Positions 11,579 to 22,080 are shown, counted from the stretch's first letter. The stretch: 64,000 nucleotides of DNA from Pseudonocardia parietis (GCF_017876315.1 NZ_JAGINU010000001.1:1674001-1738000); one strand, 5' to 3'. Translations and numbers: made by a program. Notes: generated from the sequence alone by a model not told the origin.

Positions 11579-11620
11579 ACCCGTTGCACACCGTGATCGT
11601 CCGTGCGGGAGAGTAGGAAC

Positions 11621-12448
11621 GTGGTTCCTCCCGTCCGTGCTCTCGGCGCCGCCAATGTCAACGGCGTGCGGGCAGCCACCGCCAAGGGGATGCTCGACTG
11701 GCTCGCCGCGACCGATGCCGACGTGATCTGCCTGCAGGAGGTCCGGGCCCGGCCCGACGAGCTGCCGGCCGCCTTCGTCGAGCTGCTCGACGCCCACGGC
11801 TGGCACCTGCGGATGGCGCCCTCGGAGACGATGAAGGGACGCAACGGCGTCGCCGTCCTGAGCCGGGCCGAGCCGGAGGCCGTGCGGATCGGCTTCGGTG
11901 ATCCCACGACCGACCTCGACGGCCGTTACCTCGAGGTCGACCTGCCGGGCGGGCTCACCGCCGCGTCGCTGTACCTGCCGAAGGGCGTCGCCGGTACCGA
12001 CAAGCAGGACGCCAAGGACGCGTTCTGCAAGACCTTCGGCGACCACCTGCGCACCGCGTTCGACCGGTGTGCCGCGACCGGCCGCGAGATGGTCGTGGCC
12101 GGGGACTGGAACATCGCACCGACCGAGCGGGACCTGCGGAACTGGCGCAACAACCAGCGCAACTCCGGCTTCCTGCCCTACGAGCGGGAGTGGTTCGCCG
12201 GGCTGCTGGCACACGGCTGGGCCGACGTCGTGCGGGACCTCCACCCGGACACCGACGGGCCGTACTCCTGGTGGACCTACCGCGGGCGGGCGTTCGACAA
12301 CGACGTCGGCTGGCGGATCGACCACCTGCTCACCACACCCGGTATCGCGGCGGCGGCGACCGGCGCGGTCGTGCAGCGGGCCCCCTCGCACGACACCCGC
12401 TGGTCCGACCACGCCCCGGTGGTCGTCCGGCTGGGAGCCGCCGGGTGA
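11621..12448 (+). CDS. xth: Exodeoxyribonuclease III
   Basis: An AP endonuclease / 3'-phosphodiesterase of base-excision repair; EEP fold, 275 residues. Motifs in order: AANVNGVRAA (metal/active-site Asn), CLQEV (metal Glu), GRNGVAVLSR, SLYLPKG, VAGDWNIAPTERD (catalytic Asp/Asn), WWTYRG, GWRIDHLL and SDHAPVVV (catalytic His). All expected catalytic residues are present. The start is GTG at 11621; a GTG six codons earlier is possible. Its stop overlaps the start of the following pseudokinase (GTGA), so the two are translationally coupled. Confidence 0.94.
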   Translation: MVPPVRALGAANVNGVRAATAKGMLDWLAATDADVICLQEVRARPDELPAAFVELLDAHGWHLRMAPSETMKGRNGVAVLSRAEPEAVRIGFGDPTTDLDGRYLEVDLPGGLTAASLYLPKGVAGTDKQDAKDAFCKTFGDHLRTAFDRCAATGREMVVAGDWNIAPTERDLRNWRNNQRNSGFLPYEREWFAGLLAHGWADVVRDLHPDTDGPYSWWTYRGRAFDNDVGWRIDHLLTTPGIAAAATGAVVQRAPSHDTRWSDHAPVVVRLGAAG

Positions 12449-13269
12449 TCGAGAGCAGGATCGTCGGGGGCCGCTACCTGCTGTTGGCCGAGCTGGAGCG
12501 CCGGGGATTCGGCCCCTCGCACCGCGCCGAGGACCGGATCACCGGCCGGACGGTCGTCGTCACCGAGATCGCGGTACCCGCGGACGGCGGCGCGCGGGAG
12601 CGGCTGCTCGCCGAGGTCCGGGCCGCGGGGCGGCTGCGGCACCCGGGCGTCGTCGGCGTGCTGGACCTGATCACCGACCGGGCCACCGACGGCGGGATGC
12701 GCGAGTACCTGGTCACCGAGCATCCGGAGACGCGCCCGCTGAGCCACGTCGTGGACGGCGAGCCGCCGCCGGCCCGCCGGGTCGCCGCGATCGGGCGTGA
12801 CGTGCTGGCCGCACTGCGCGCCGTGCACGCCGCCGGCGGCACGCACGGTGGTCTCGACCCCGACTGCGTGCTGCTCACCCCGGACGGGCGCGGACTGGTC
12901 ACCGACATCGGGCTGGCCCGGGCGGTCGGGGCGCGGACCGGCGGACGCGGCGGGTTCACCCCGCCCGAACGGGACCGTGAGCGCGGGGACACCCCGGCCG
13001 CGGACCTCTGGAGCCTCGGGGCGGTGCTGCACCACACCGCCGGGAGACGGATGACCCACGGCAGCCCGCTGGCGCTGGCGATCACCGGGCTGACCGCGGC
13101 CGACCCGGCGGAGCGGATCGGCCCGGACCACGCCGAGGCGCTGCTGGAACGGGCCGCGCGACCCCGCCCGGCAGGCGGAGACCTCGGGCGCAACCGCTGG
13201 ATCCTGCTGGTCGTGGCCGGTCTGCTGCTGGTCGCGGTCGCCGGGATGGTCCTCTGGGCGGTGCTGTAG
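12445..13269 (+). CDS. Membrane-anchored pseudokinase (inactive PknB-type fold)
   Basis: A 274-residue protein with the outline of a Ser/Thr kinase but without its chemistry. The strand that should read VAVK is VVVTE (Thr40 replaces the ATP lysine). The glycine loop is ELERRGFG. The HRDxKPxN loop is HGGLDPDC (residues 134-141, losing Arg, catalytic Asp, Lys and Asn). DFG is DIG (154-156). The later PPE...DLWSLGAVL helix is well kept, so the fold is probably intact. The last 22 or so residues form a membrane helix after RNRW. It overlaps xth by four bases. A binding or scaffold role is more likely than phosphorylation. Confidence 0.85.
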   Translation: MIESRIVGGRYLLLAELERRGFGPSHRAEDRITGRTVVVTEIAVPADGGARERLLAEVRAAGRLRHPGVVGVLDLITDRATDGGMREYLVTEHPETRPLSHVVDGEPPPARRVAAIGRDVLAALRAVHAAGGTHGGLDPDCVLLTPDGRGLVTDIGLARAVGARTGGRGGFTPPERDRERGDTPAADLWSLGAVLHHTAGRRMTHGSPLALAITGLTAADPAERIGPDHAEALLERAARPRPAGGDLGRNRWILLVVAGLLLVAVAGMVLWAVL

Positions 13270-13358
13270 GGCGATCGGGCCGTGCGACGGCCGGGCCCGG
13301 CACCGCCGGAGATCGACCGGGCCTCGCCCGCCGGGCCCGGCGTACCTACTGTGAGGGC

Positions 13359-15932
13359 ATGGCCGACTCTCCCGCCGCCCCGATCGAGCCCGCCCCCAGC
13401 GCCTCGGCCGTCCGCCGTGCGCTGCGCCGGGTCCGGGACGGGTCCATGTTGGACGTCACCGAGGCCGCCGTGCTGCTCGCCGCTCGCGGCTCGGACCTCG
13501 ACGAGCTGCTCACCCACGCCGGCCGGGTCCGCGACGCCGGGCTGGTCGAGGAGGGCCGCCCCGGTGTCGTCACGTACTCGCGCAACGTCTTCATCCCGCT
13601 GACCAGGCTCTGCCGGGACCGCTGCCACTACTGCACGTTCGCGACCGTCCCGCACCGGCTCGAGTCGCCCTTCCTCGAACGCGACGAGGTCGTCGAGATC
13701 GCCCGACAGGGCGCCGCGCAGGGATGCAAGGAAGCCCTGTTCACCCTCGGCGACCGCCCGGAGGACCGGTGGCCGCAGGCGCGGGAGTGGCTCTCCGAAC
13801 GGGGTTACGACTCCACCCTGGACTACGTGCGGGCCTGCGCGATCGCGGTGCTGGAGGAGACCGGGCTGCTGCCGCACCTCAACCCGGGCGTCATGTCGTG
13901 GGAGGAGGCCACCCGGCTCAAGCCGGTCGCCGCCAGCATGGGCATGATGCTGGAGACGACCTCGCAGCGGCTGTTCGAGAAGGGCGGCCCGCACTTCGGC
14001 AGCCCGGACAAGGAGCCCGCGGTCCGGCTCCGTGCGCTCACCGACGCCGGCCGCGTCGGGGTCCCGTTCACCACCGGGATCCTGATCGGGATCGGGGAGA
14101 ACCGCACCGAGCGGGCCGAGTCGCTGTTCGCGATCCGCTCCGCGGCCCGGTCGCACGGGCACGTGCAGGAGGTCATCGTCCAGAACTTCCGGGCGAAGCC
14201 GGACACCGCGATGGCGAACGACCCGGACGCCGACCTCGACGACCTGGCCGCAACCATCGCCGTCGCCCGGCTGGTGCTCGGCCCGAAGGTACGGCTGCAG
14301 GCCCCGCCGAACCTGGTCGGCGGCGAGCAGGCGCTGATGCTGCGTGCCGGGATCGACGACTGGGGCGGGGTGTCGCCGGTGACCGTCGACCACGTCAGCC
14401 CGGAGATGCCGTGGCCGGCCGTCGACGAGCTCGCCCGGGTCACCGCCGCGGAGGGCTTCGAGCTGGCCGAACGGCTCACCGCGTACCCGCGCTACATCCG
14501 TGCCGGGTCGCCGTGGATCGACACCCGGCTGCACGCCCACATCGCCGCGCTCGCCACGGCCGACGGGCTCGCCGACCCGGACGCGGTCGTGCAGGGCCGG
14601 CCCTGGCAGGAGCCCGACGGCGGGTTCGAGTCCTCCGGCCGGATCGACCTCAACGCCACGATCGACACGTCCGGGCGGACCGAGGACCGGCGCAGCGACT
14701 TCGGGTCGGTCTACGGCGACTGGGACGAGGTGGCCGCCGAGCTGGCCGCGCAGCGCTCGCACGCCCCGGCCCGCCTCGACGGTGACGTGAAGACCGGGCT
14801 GGACCTCGCCGCGTCCGACCCGGCGGCGCTGCTGGACCCGGCCCACGCCGCCGCGGCGATGGCCGTCCTCACCGCCGAGGGCCCGGCGCTGGGGACGTTG
14901 GTGTCGCTCGCCGACGACGTCCGCAGGGCGGTGAACGGCGACGACGTCACCTACGTGGTGAACCGCAACATCAACTTCTCGAACGTCTGCTACGTCGGCT
15001 GCCGGTTCTGCGCCTTCGCCCAGCGCGAACGCGACGCCGACGCGTTCCGGCTCTCGCTCGACGAGGTCGCCCAGCGCGCCGCCGAGGCCGCCCGCGACGG
15101 TGCGACCGAGGTCTGCGTGCAGGGTGGCATCGACCCGCAGCTGCCGGTGTCGTTCTACGCCGATCTGGTCCGTGCTGTGCGTGACGCGGTACCGGGCATG
15201 CACGTGCACGCGTTCTCCCCGATGGAGATCGTGTCCGCCGCGGCCAAGGCGGGCGTCTCGATCCGCGAGTGGCTCTCCGAGCTCAAGGCGGCCGGGCTGG
15301 GCTCCATCCCGGGCACCGCGGCGGAGATCCTCGACGACGAGGTCCGCTGGGTGCTGACCAAGGGCAAGCTGCCGGCGTCCCAGTGGATCGAGGTCGTCTC
15401 GACCGCGCACGAGCTGGGGATCCCGTCGTCGTCGACGATGATGTACGGCCACGTCGACGAGCCCCGGCACTGGCTCGGCCACCTGCGCACCCTCGCCTCG
15501 ATCCAGGACCGCACGGGAGGGTTCACCGAGTTCGTCCCGCTGCCGTTCGTGCACCACAACGCCCCGATCTACCTGGCCGGGATCGCCCGGCCGGGCCCGA
15601 CCGAGCGGGACAACCTGGCGGTGCACGCCTTCGCCCGGCTCGCCCTGCACGGCCGGATCGACCACGTGCAGTGCTCCTGGGTGAAGCTCGGCGACGATCT
15701 CGCCGCCGGCATCCTGCGCGGCGGCGCCGACGACATGGGCGGCACCCTGATGGAGGAGACGATCAGCCGGATGGCCGGCTCGGAGAACGGCTCCGAGCGC
15801 TCGGTGGAGGAGCTCACCGCGATCGCCCGCGCCGCCGGCCGCCCGGTGCGGCAGCGGACCACCACCTACCGCGGCGAGCCGTCGGTACTCACCCCGACCA
15901 CCCCGCGGAGCCTCCCGCTCACTCCCGCCTGA
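13359..15932 (+). CDS. fbiC: FO synthase FbiC (CofG-CofH fusion)
   Basis: A radical SAM enzyme making 7,8-didemethyl-8-hydroxy-5-deazariboflavin, the F420 chromophore, from tyrosine and 5-amino-6-ribitylaminouracil. At 857 residues it fuses the CofG and CofH halves, as in mycobacteria. Each half has an iron-sulfur CxxxCxxC motif: CRDRCHYC at 85-92 and CYVGCRFC at 544-551. The CofH half continues with QGGIDPQLP and [10 protein letters not shown]. The start is ATG at 13359. It is followed by a hairpin at 15946-15999. No other F420 genes (fbiA, fbiB) are in the window, so the pathway is encoded at several loci. Confidence 0.97.
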   Translation: MADSPAAPIEPAPSASAVRRALRRVRDGSMLDVTEAAVLLAARGSDLDELLTHAGRVRDAGLVEEGRPGVVTYSRNVFIPLTRLCRDRCHYCTFATVPHRLESPFLERDEVVEIARQGAAQGCKEALFTLGDRPEDRWPQAREWLSERGYDSTLDYVRACAIAVLEETGLLPHLNPGVMSWEEATRLKPVAASMGMMLETTSQRLFEKGGPHFGSPDKEPAVRLRALTDAGRVGVPFTTGILIGIGENRTERAESLFAIRSAARSHGHVQEVIVQNFRAKPDTAMANDPDADLDDLAATIAVARLVLGPKVRLQAPPNLVGGEQALMLRAGIDDWGGVSPVTVDHVSPEMPWPAVDELARVTAAEGFELAERLTAYPRYIRAGSPWIDTRLHAHIAALATADGLADPDAVVQGRPWQEPDGGFESSGRIDLNATIDTSGRTEDRRSDFGSVYGDWDEVAAELAAQRSHAPARLDGDVKTGLDLAASDPAALLDPAHAAAAMAVLTAEGPALGTLVSLADDVRRAVNGDDVTYVVNRNINFSNVCYVGCRFCAFAQRERDADAFRLSLDEVAQRAAEAARDGATEVCVQGGIDPQLPVSFYADLVRAVRDAVPGMHVHAFSPMEIVSAAAKAGVSIREWLSELKAAGLGSIPGTAAEILDDEVRWVLTKGKLPASQWIEVVSTAHELGIPSSSTMMYGHVDEPRHWLGHLRTLASIQDRTGGFTEFVPLPFVHHNAPIYLAGIARPGPTERDNLAVHAFARLALHGRIDHVQCSWVKLGDDLAAGILRGGADDMGGTLMEETISRMAGSENGSERSVEELTAIARAAGRPVRQRTTTYRGEPSVLTPTTPRSLPLTPA

Positions 15933-15945
15933 TCGCGGGCCCCGT

Positions 15946-15999
15946 GAGGGGCACACCAGGGCTGCCGGCACAAGGTCGAACTGCTCGGGTGTGCCCCTC
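15946..15999. terminator. Inverted repeat downstream of fbiC
   Basis: Arms GAGGGGCACACC (15946-15957) and GGTGTGCCCCTC (15988-15999), perfect over 12 bases, with a 30-base loop containing a smaller tgccggca palindrome. It begins 14 bases after the fbiC stop. Confidence 0.65.
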
Positions 16000-16041
16000 G
16001 CGGCACCGCGCCACGGCTCGTGGCGGCGCTACCGTGGGGGT

Positions 16042-16260
16042 ATGGGTGTGCTCGGAGAGATGTTCCCGCGGAAGCGGATCCACGAGGACTCGGATGCCGC
16101 GCAGGGCGGTCAGCCGTGGCAGCTGGGGCCGATCGACCTGGACAAGGGTGTGGTGACGGTGGGGCCCGTCGCGGACCCCGAGGCCCCGGAGGAGACCGAG
16201 CCCGGCACCGACACCGAGCCCCGCACGGGTACCGGCACCGGGCCGGATCGGCCGTCCTGA
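16042..16260 (+). CDS. Small DUF6191-like protein
   Basis: A soluble 72-residue protein. The core MFPRKRIHEDSD...LGPIDLDKGVVTV resembles DUF6191 peptides of actinomycetes, which share a K/R-H-E/D stretch followed by GPIDLxxGxVxV. The C-terminal third is an acidic Thr/Gly/Pro tail (EPGTDTEPRTGTGTGPD). The function is unknown. The start is ATG at 16042, with a G-run just before it. It lies between the fbiC hairpin and a regulator gene and may be a single-gene unit. The family call rests on remembered pattern only. Confidence 0.65.
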   Translation: MGVLGEMFPRKRIHEDSDAAQGGQPWQLGPIDLDKGVVTVGPVADPEAPEETEPGTDTEPRTGTGTGPDRPS

Positions 16261-16483
16261 CACACGTGGCCGGCCGGATCGCGGCGGCGTCCCCCTCCGC
16301 GCCGCCACGGCCCCGACCGGCCCCGGCCGGTGGATCGGACCCCCGACGCCGATCCACCCTCCACCGCCCCGGGCCGGAATGCCCGTACCCGGTCGCCTCG
16401 GCGCTTCCCCCGTCGCGCCTGGCTTCGATCAGCAGAGTCAGAGCGACGGTACGATCATGGTCGGGCGAGGTCAAGGAGGCGTC

Positions 16484-17386
16484 GTGCGATCGCAGGAACT
16501 CGGTGCCGTCGGGCGCGGCCTCGGTCTGCTCGCGGACACCTGGACCCTGCTGATCCTGCAACGCGCGTTCCTGGGGGTCCGCCGGTACGCGGGGTGGCGG
16601 GAGACCCTCAAGATCTCCGACGCCACGCTGTCCGCGCGGTTGCGCTCGATCGTCGACGCCGGCCTGCTGGAGACCCGCTCCTACCGGGAGGGCGGGCGCG
16701 AGCGGCGGGAGTACCTGCTCACCGAGCGCGGTGCGGACCTCTGGAAGCTCCTGATCACGATCTGGGACTGGGAGAAGGCCAGGGTTCCGCGCGAGACGCC
16801 GCTGCCCGACATCGTGCACCGGGCCTGTGGCGAGCCGGCCCTGCTGCTGCCCAGGTGCGCGTCGTGCGGCGAACCGGTCGGGCCGCGGGAGACCGAGGTG
16901 ACCCGGGCGCCCGGCTCGCCGGGGTTGGAGACGCTCTCCCGCCAGCACCCGCGCCGGACCCGCGGCCGGCTCCCCGAGGACCCGCTGTCCGTCCTCCCCG
17001 GCGCCATGGAGATCATCGGCGACCGGTGGGGCGCGACCGTGCTCGGCGCCGCGCTGACCGGGATCCGGTCGTTCAGCTGTTTCGCCACCGTGCTGGCGAT
17101 CTCGCCGGAGGTGCTGTCGGACCGGTTGCGCCGCTTCGTCGACCTCGGGGTGCTGTCCCGCACCGGCTCCGGTGAGTACCGGCTCACCGACAAGGGCCGG
17201 GCGTCGTTCCCCATCCACGTCAGCCTCGTCGAGTGGTCGCACCGCTGGCTCGGCGGCGACGGCGCACCGATCGACCTGACGATCCGGCACCGGACGTGCG
17301 GCGCCGTGCTGCGGCTGAGGCTGGACTGCGACCGGTGCGGGGGGACGTTCGACCGGCGCTCGGTGTCCCCGGTCCGGCCGGGCTGA
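16484..17386 (+). CDS. Double winged-helix (HxlR-type) regulator with two zinc ribbons
   Basis: A DNA-binding protein of 300 residues built as a tandem duplication. Residues 10-110 and 168-265 are each an HxlR-type winged helix (LGLLADTWTLLILQ and MEIIGDRWGATVLG). Each is followed by an apparent zinc ribbon with identical spacing, H-x2-C-x9-C-x2-C: H112/C115/C125/C128 and H269/C272/C282/C285. The start is GTG at 16484 with AAGGAGG 4 bases upstream; an ATG at 16457 is the alternative. It lies 21 bases before trpS on the same strand. A pseudo-dimeric single chain binding an asymmetric operator is inferred; the ligand is unknown. Confidence 0.85.
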   Translation: MRSQELGAVGRGLGLLADTWTLLILQRAFLGVRRYAGWRETLKISDATLSARLRSIVDAGLLETRSYREGGRERREYLLTERGADLWKLLITIWDWEKARVPRETPLPDIVHRACGEPALLLPRCASCGEPVGPRETEVTRAPGSPGLETLSRQHPRRTRGRLPEDPLSVLPGAMEIIGDRWGATVLGAALTGIRSFSCFATVLAISPEVLSDRLRRFVDLGVLSRTGSGEYRLTDKGRASFPIHVSLVEWSHRWLGGDGAPIDLTIRHRTCGAVLRLRLDCDRCGGTFDRRSVSPVRPG

Positions 17387-18424
<1,038 letters not shown>

Positions 18425-18463
18425 GGCACCGGCGGGCGAGGCACGACCGACCCCGGGGGAACC

Positions 18464-19534
18464 ATGGCCGACAACCGTCCGACCACGACGGCGCACCGGT
18501 TCGAGGACGACGAGGAGGGCCCGACCTTCCTCGAACGTCAGCGGGAGAAGCACCCGTGGCTCGACCACCTGGTGCGCGCGGGCGCGCGGTACACCGAGAA
18601 CCATGGCGACCACTACGCCGCGGCGATCACCTACTTCTCGATCCTGGCGCTGGTGCCGCTGCTGATGGTCGCGTTCGCCGCGGCCGGGTTCGTGCTGCGG
18701 GGCAACGAGGAGCTGCTGACGTCCCTGAAGGACTCGATCTCCTCGGCGGTTCCCGGCCAGGAGCTGGCGGCCACGATCACCGGGGTGATCGACACGGCGA
18801 TCTCCCAGGCCGGTGCGATCGGTGCGGTCGGCCTGGTCGGTGCGCTGTACTCCGGGATCGGCTGGATGAGCAACCTGCGCGAGGCGCTCACCGAGCAGTG
18901 GGGGCAGCGCGACGAGGCCCCGCCGATGCTCAAGCGGCTGGGATTCGACCTGCTCGCCCTGGTCGGTCTCGGGCTGGCGCTGGTCGCCTCCTTCGCGATC
19001 GCCTCGGTCAGCGGTGTGCTCGGTCAGAGCCTGCTGGACCTGGTCGGTCTCGGCGGCGTCGGCTGGGCGCAGACCGTGCTGGTCGTCGTGTCGTTCCTCG
19101 TCGGCATCGGGGGGAACTGGCTGGTCTTCCTCTGGGTGATCGCCCGGCTGCCCCGCGAGCCGGTGACCTTCCGCAGCGCGGCCAAGGCGGCACTCATCGG
19201 CGCCGTCGGCTTCGCCGTCCTGCAGCGGGTGATGGTGGTGTACCTGGGCACGATCTCCTCGTCCGCGGCCGGTGCCGCGTTCGGGTCGATCCTCGGTCTG
19301 CTGATCTTCATCTTCTTCACGTCCCGGTTCCTGCTGTTCGTCACGGCCTGGGCCGCCAGTGCCGAGGAGAACGACCAGGGGCCGCGGGACGTCCCGGCCC
19401 CGGCCGTCATCCGCCCGCAGTACGTCGTCCGGGAGGGCCCCGGCGCGCTGGCGTCCGCGGGCCTGTTGACCGCCGGCCTGCTCGGTGGGGCGCTCGGGCT
19501 CCGGGCACTGGGCAGGCGCCGACACGGAGGGTGA
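18464..19534 (+). CDS. YihY/BrkB family inner-membrane protein (YhjD-like)
   Basis: A 356-residue polytopic membrane protein. The N-terminal cytoplasmic part is followed by HYAAAITYFSILALVPLLMVAF, the hallmark first helix of the YihY/UPF0761 family, and later GALYSGIGWMSNLREALTEQWG; six helices are seen in all. The C-terminal tail has one more hydrophobic stretch and ends RRRHGG. Family members were once called ribonuclease BN in error; YhjD has been linked to lipid A precursor transport in E. coli, which does not carry over to actinomycetes. The real substrate is unknown. The start is ATG at 18464 with GGGGGAA upstream, 39 bases after trpS. Confidence 0.88.
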   Translation: MADNRPTTTAHRFEDDEEGPTFLERQREKHPWLDHLVRAGARYTENHGDHYAAAITYFSILALVPLLMVAFAAAGFVLRGNEELLTSLKDSISSAVPGQELAATITGVIDTAISQAGAIGAVGLVGALYSGIGWMSNLREALTEQWGQRDEAPPMLKRLGFDLLALVGLGLALVASFAIASVSGVLGQSLLDLVGLGGVGWAQTVLVVVSFLVGIGGNWLVFLWVIARLPREPVTFRSAAKAALIGAVGFAVLQRVMVVYLGTISSSAAGAAFGSILGLLIFIFFTSRFLLFVTAWAASAEENDQGPRDVPAPAVIRPQYVVREGPGALASAGLLTAGLLGGALGLRALGRRRHGG

Positions 19535-19638
19535 CGATCACCGGCGTACGCGCCTGCGAATGCCGCGGCGTCAGGTCCGATCGGCCGAGTGTGCGGTGAA
19601 CCGGTAACGGACGGTGCCGGAGTTCCGATCCGACTGAT

Positions 19639-20079
19639 ATGCCCGAAACCACCGAGGCGGCGCTGTCGCTCCCGGACCTGATCCCCGCGCCCCGGAAGCC
19701 GGAGGGGCCGGGAGCCGGCTCGCCTCGAGCGGATGCGCCGGAGGGGGTGCACGCCTCCCCGGGAGGCGTCCCCGATGCTCCCGGTCCCATCGGAGTCACG
19801 GGTCCCCTCGGAGCCGACGCTGCTGACCAGGCTGCCGGGTCTGACCTGGTTGCTGGGGCTGACCTGGTTGCCGGGGCCGGGGCGGCTGGGGGTACCGCCC
19901 GGGTGATCATCCGTTCAGTGCCGATCGGTGCCACGGATGGCACCGATCGGCACTCGACCGACGATCACAACCGGCCCGCGGGGGAGCGGCTCGCGTTCCT
20001 CTGGACCACGCTCGGCGCCCTGGTGGGATCCGCGGTCGTGGCGGGGCTGTTCCTCGCCTTCCTCGCGCTGCTGCCCTGA
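19639..20079 (+). CDS. Hypothetical small membrane protein, start uncertain
   Basis: An open frame of 146 codons. The first 90 residues are Pro/Gly/Ala-rich and probably disordered (with a LVAGADLVAGA duplication). The last 25 (LAFLWTTLGALVGSAVVAGL...) form one clear membrane helix. A perfect 17-base inverted repeat (19917-19954) interrupts it around residue 95-105. No good ribosome site precedes 19639; GTG at 19903 is an alternative start giving a 58-residue tail-anchored peptide. It is convergent with the carboxypeptidase gene. No family is recognised. Confidence 0.4.
   Translation: MPETTEAALSLPDLIPAPRKPEGPGAGSPRADAPEGVHASPGGVPDAPGPIGVTGPLGADAADQAAGSDLVAGADLVAGAGAAGGTARVIIRSVPIGATDGTDRHSTDDHNRPAGERLAFLWTTLGALVGSAVVAGLFLAFLALLP
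19917..19954. repeat. Perfect 17-base inverted repeat inside an open frame
   Basis: Arms agtgccgatcggtgcca (19917-19933) and tggcaccgatcggcact (19938-19954) around a four-base loop cgga. It could be a terminator or an operator. Its place within a putative coding region is unusual. Confidence 0.9.
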
Positions 20080-20179
20080 CCGGGAGCGCCGCGCGAGCCG
20101 GGGGCGGTGGCGCCGGGACTCGCCGCAACGTCGCCGAGCCAGCAGTCGATCTGCCCGGCCACCCGGACGGGTGCGACGT

Positions 20180-21610
20180 TCAGCGCCTGCGCCACCGGAG
20201 GCGCGCCACCAGCAGCGCGACCAACCCCACCACCACGGCGACCCCACCGACGACCGCGGCGGCCGGGACACCGGCGTCCGGCGCCGGGGGCACGACACCG
20301 GACGGAGACGCCGGATCGTCCAGGGCGCCGGCCCCGCCGGCAGCTCGCTCCGACCGGCCCGGGTCCGAGCGGCCCAGGTCACCCGAGCCCGAGCCACCCG
20401 AGCCGTTCGAGCCGGGCCCGGCCGGGCCCGCCCCCATCGCGGCCTGGGGGCCCGTGACCGAACCCGGTTCGACGAGCGTCCCGATCCCGGCGGCCGGGGC
20501 GCCGAACCCCCAGTCCAGCAAGGCGCGGGCCTGGTCGACCATCCGCACCGGCCGCGGCTCACCCCGGACCAGCGCGACGACCAGGCGTCGCCCGTCCCGC
20601 TCGAGGGCACCGACGAAGGTGTGCCGTGCCGCGTCGGTGAAGCCGTTCTTGCCACCGAGGAAACCGGGGGTGCCGAGCAGCTGGTCGTCGTTGCCGAGCT
20701 CGAAACCCGGCCGGTCGGCGAAGCCCGGGAACGGGATGCTCGGCGTCAGCAGGATCGCCGCGACCTGCGGCCGCTCCAGCGCCGCGCGCAGGATCAGGGC
20801 CAGGTCGTAGGCCGACGACGACGAGCCCGGCCCGTCCAGCCCGGACGGTGTCGCTGGCCGGGTGTCGAGCGCGCCCAGGTGACGGGCGGTGTCCTGCATC
20901 GCGGCGAGCGTCGCGGGTACCCCGCCGAGCTCGCGGGCCAGCGCGTGGGCGGCGTCGTTCCCGGAGGCCATCAGCAGGCCGTGCAGTAGCTGGTCCACCG
21001 TGTACCGGCCACCGGGGCCGATCCCGGCGCGGCTGCCGTCGACGCGCCCGTCCTCCACGGTCCCGACGACGACCCGCTCCGGCGGCAGCAGGTCGGACGC
21101 GACCATCGCGAGCAGCAGCTTGATCGTCGATGCCGGGCGTTGCCGGGCGTGCGGGGACCGGGCCGCCAGCACGGCGCCCGAGTCCAGGTCGGCGACCACG
21201 TAGGACGCGACGCCGACCGGGGGCGGCGGTACCGCGCCGGCGTGCGCCTCGGTGCAGACCGCCAGGCCGCCGACCGCCGGATCCGGTACCGGCAACGGCG
21301 CCACGGCCGCGCCCGTCTCCTCCTTCGCCGGGGGCCCGGGCGGAATCTCCTGGCCGGGGCACGGCGCCGCCGGGGTCACCGCCGGGACGGTCGTGGACAG
21401 GGACCCGGTGCCCGCCGCGGTCCCGACGGCCCACCCGGACTCGGACCCGGCCCCGACCCCGGTGCCGGCTGCGGACACGGTGCCCTGCGCGGCCCCGGTG
21501 CCGGGCGCGAACGCGGCACCCGTCGCGCACAGCAGCGTGGCCACCAGCAGGCCGGGGAGCAGTGGCGTGCGGACGCCACGGCGGCGCACCGGGTGGCCCG
21601 TGGTCGTCAC
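20180..21610 (-). CDS. D-alanyl-D-alanine carboxypeptidase (PBP, S11 type)
   Basis: An exported peptidoglycan carboxypeptidase of 476 residues. The N-terminal signal is LLPGLLVATLLCATGAAFA. After about 100 Ala/Gly/Pro-rich residues comes the S11 domain with SxxK as STIK (161-164), SxN as SGN (216-218) and the third motif as KNG (321-323) instead of the usual KTG. The C terminus has a Gly/Ser linker, a membrane helix and RLRWRRR, so the enzyme is tethered outside the membrane. The start is GTG at 21610. It corresponds in position to dacB1 of mycobacteria. It runs 14 bases after the SRPBCC gene on the same strand. Confidence 0.92.
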   Translation of the reverse strand: MTTTGHPVRRRGVRTPLLPGLLVATLLCATGAAFAPGTGAAQGTVSAAGTGVGAGSESGWAVGTAAGTGSLSTTVPAVTPAAPCPGQEIPPGPPAKEETGAAVAPLPVPDPAVGGLAVCTEAHAGAVPPPPVGVASYVVADLDSGAVLAARSPHARQRPASTIKLLLAMVASDLLPPERVVVGTVEDGRVDGSRAGIGPGGRYTVDQLLHGLLMASGNDAAHALARELGGVPATLAAMQDTARHLGALDTRPATPSGLDGPGSSSSAYDLALILRAALERPQVAAILLTPSIPFPGFADRPGFELGNDDQLLGTPGFLGGKNGFTDAARHTFVGALERDGRRLVVALVRGEPRPVRMVDQARALLDWGFGAPAAGIGTLVEPGSVTGPQAAMGAGPAGPGSNGSGGSGSGDLGRSDPGRSERAAGGAGALDDPASPSGVVPPAPDAGVPAAAVVGGVAVVVGLVALLVARLRWRRR

Positions 21611-21624
21611 CCCGGCAGCATGCC

Positions 21625-22080
21625 CTACCGGGAACCCTCGACGAGGCCCTTCACCCGCTCCAGGCTGCGCTCCAGCCCGTCACGCATCATGGCCTCCCGG
21701 TCCTTGCCGAGGATCCCGCTGCGCTGCACCAGCCGGATCGGCAGCGCGGGCGTACCGACGCTCTCCCGCCAGGCGACGACCCGGGTGGCACCGTCGTCGG
21801 AGGGGGTGAGGATCCAGCCCCACGCCGTCCGTGACTCGGTGACGACGAAGGTGAACCGCCGGCCGGGTTCGCACTCGGTGATCCGGCAGTGCGTCGACCA
21901 GCGCATCTTTCCGCGCCGGTTCCCGCCGACGAAGCGGGCGCCGACCGCGGGCCCGGTCGCACCGTCGCGCCACCGCCCCCCGACGGCCTCCGGGCTCCAC
22001 TCGCCGGCCCGGGTGATGTCCGAGACCAGGGCCCACACCGCGTCCGGCGGGGCGTCCACGGTCAGTTCCGCACTGTCCAC
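21625..22080 (-). CDS. SRPBCC (polyketide cyclase/START-like) protein
   Basis: A soluble 151-residue protein of the SRPBCC fold, opening DSAELTVDAPPDAVWALVSDITRAGEWSPE and continuing GARFVGGNRRGKMRWSTHCRITECEPGRRF, the standard pattern of the Polyketide_cyc2 subgroup. These bind hydrophobic ligands or act on lipids; the ligand is unknown. The start at 22080 (GTG) is preferred because CGGAG lies 5 bases upstream and it matches family starts; GTG at 22107 is possible. It ends 14 bases before the carboxypeptidase and may be co-transcribed with it. It is divergent from the nucleoside transport operon. Confidence 0.85.
   Translation of the reverse strand: MDSAELTVDAPPDAVWALVSDITRAGEWSPEAVGGRWRDGATGPAVGARFVGGNRRGKMRWSTHCRITECEPGRRFTFVVTESRTAWGWILTPSDDGATRVVAWRESVGTPALPIRLVQRSGILGKDREAMMRDGLERSLERVKGLVEGSR

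Noticed and set aside
12474..15971. Minus-strand open frame of 1165 codons opposite the pseudokinase and fbiC genes
   Set aside because: Low-complexity Arg/Gly/Val/Asp translation, antisense to two recognised genes.
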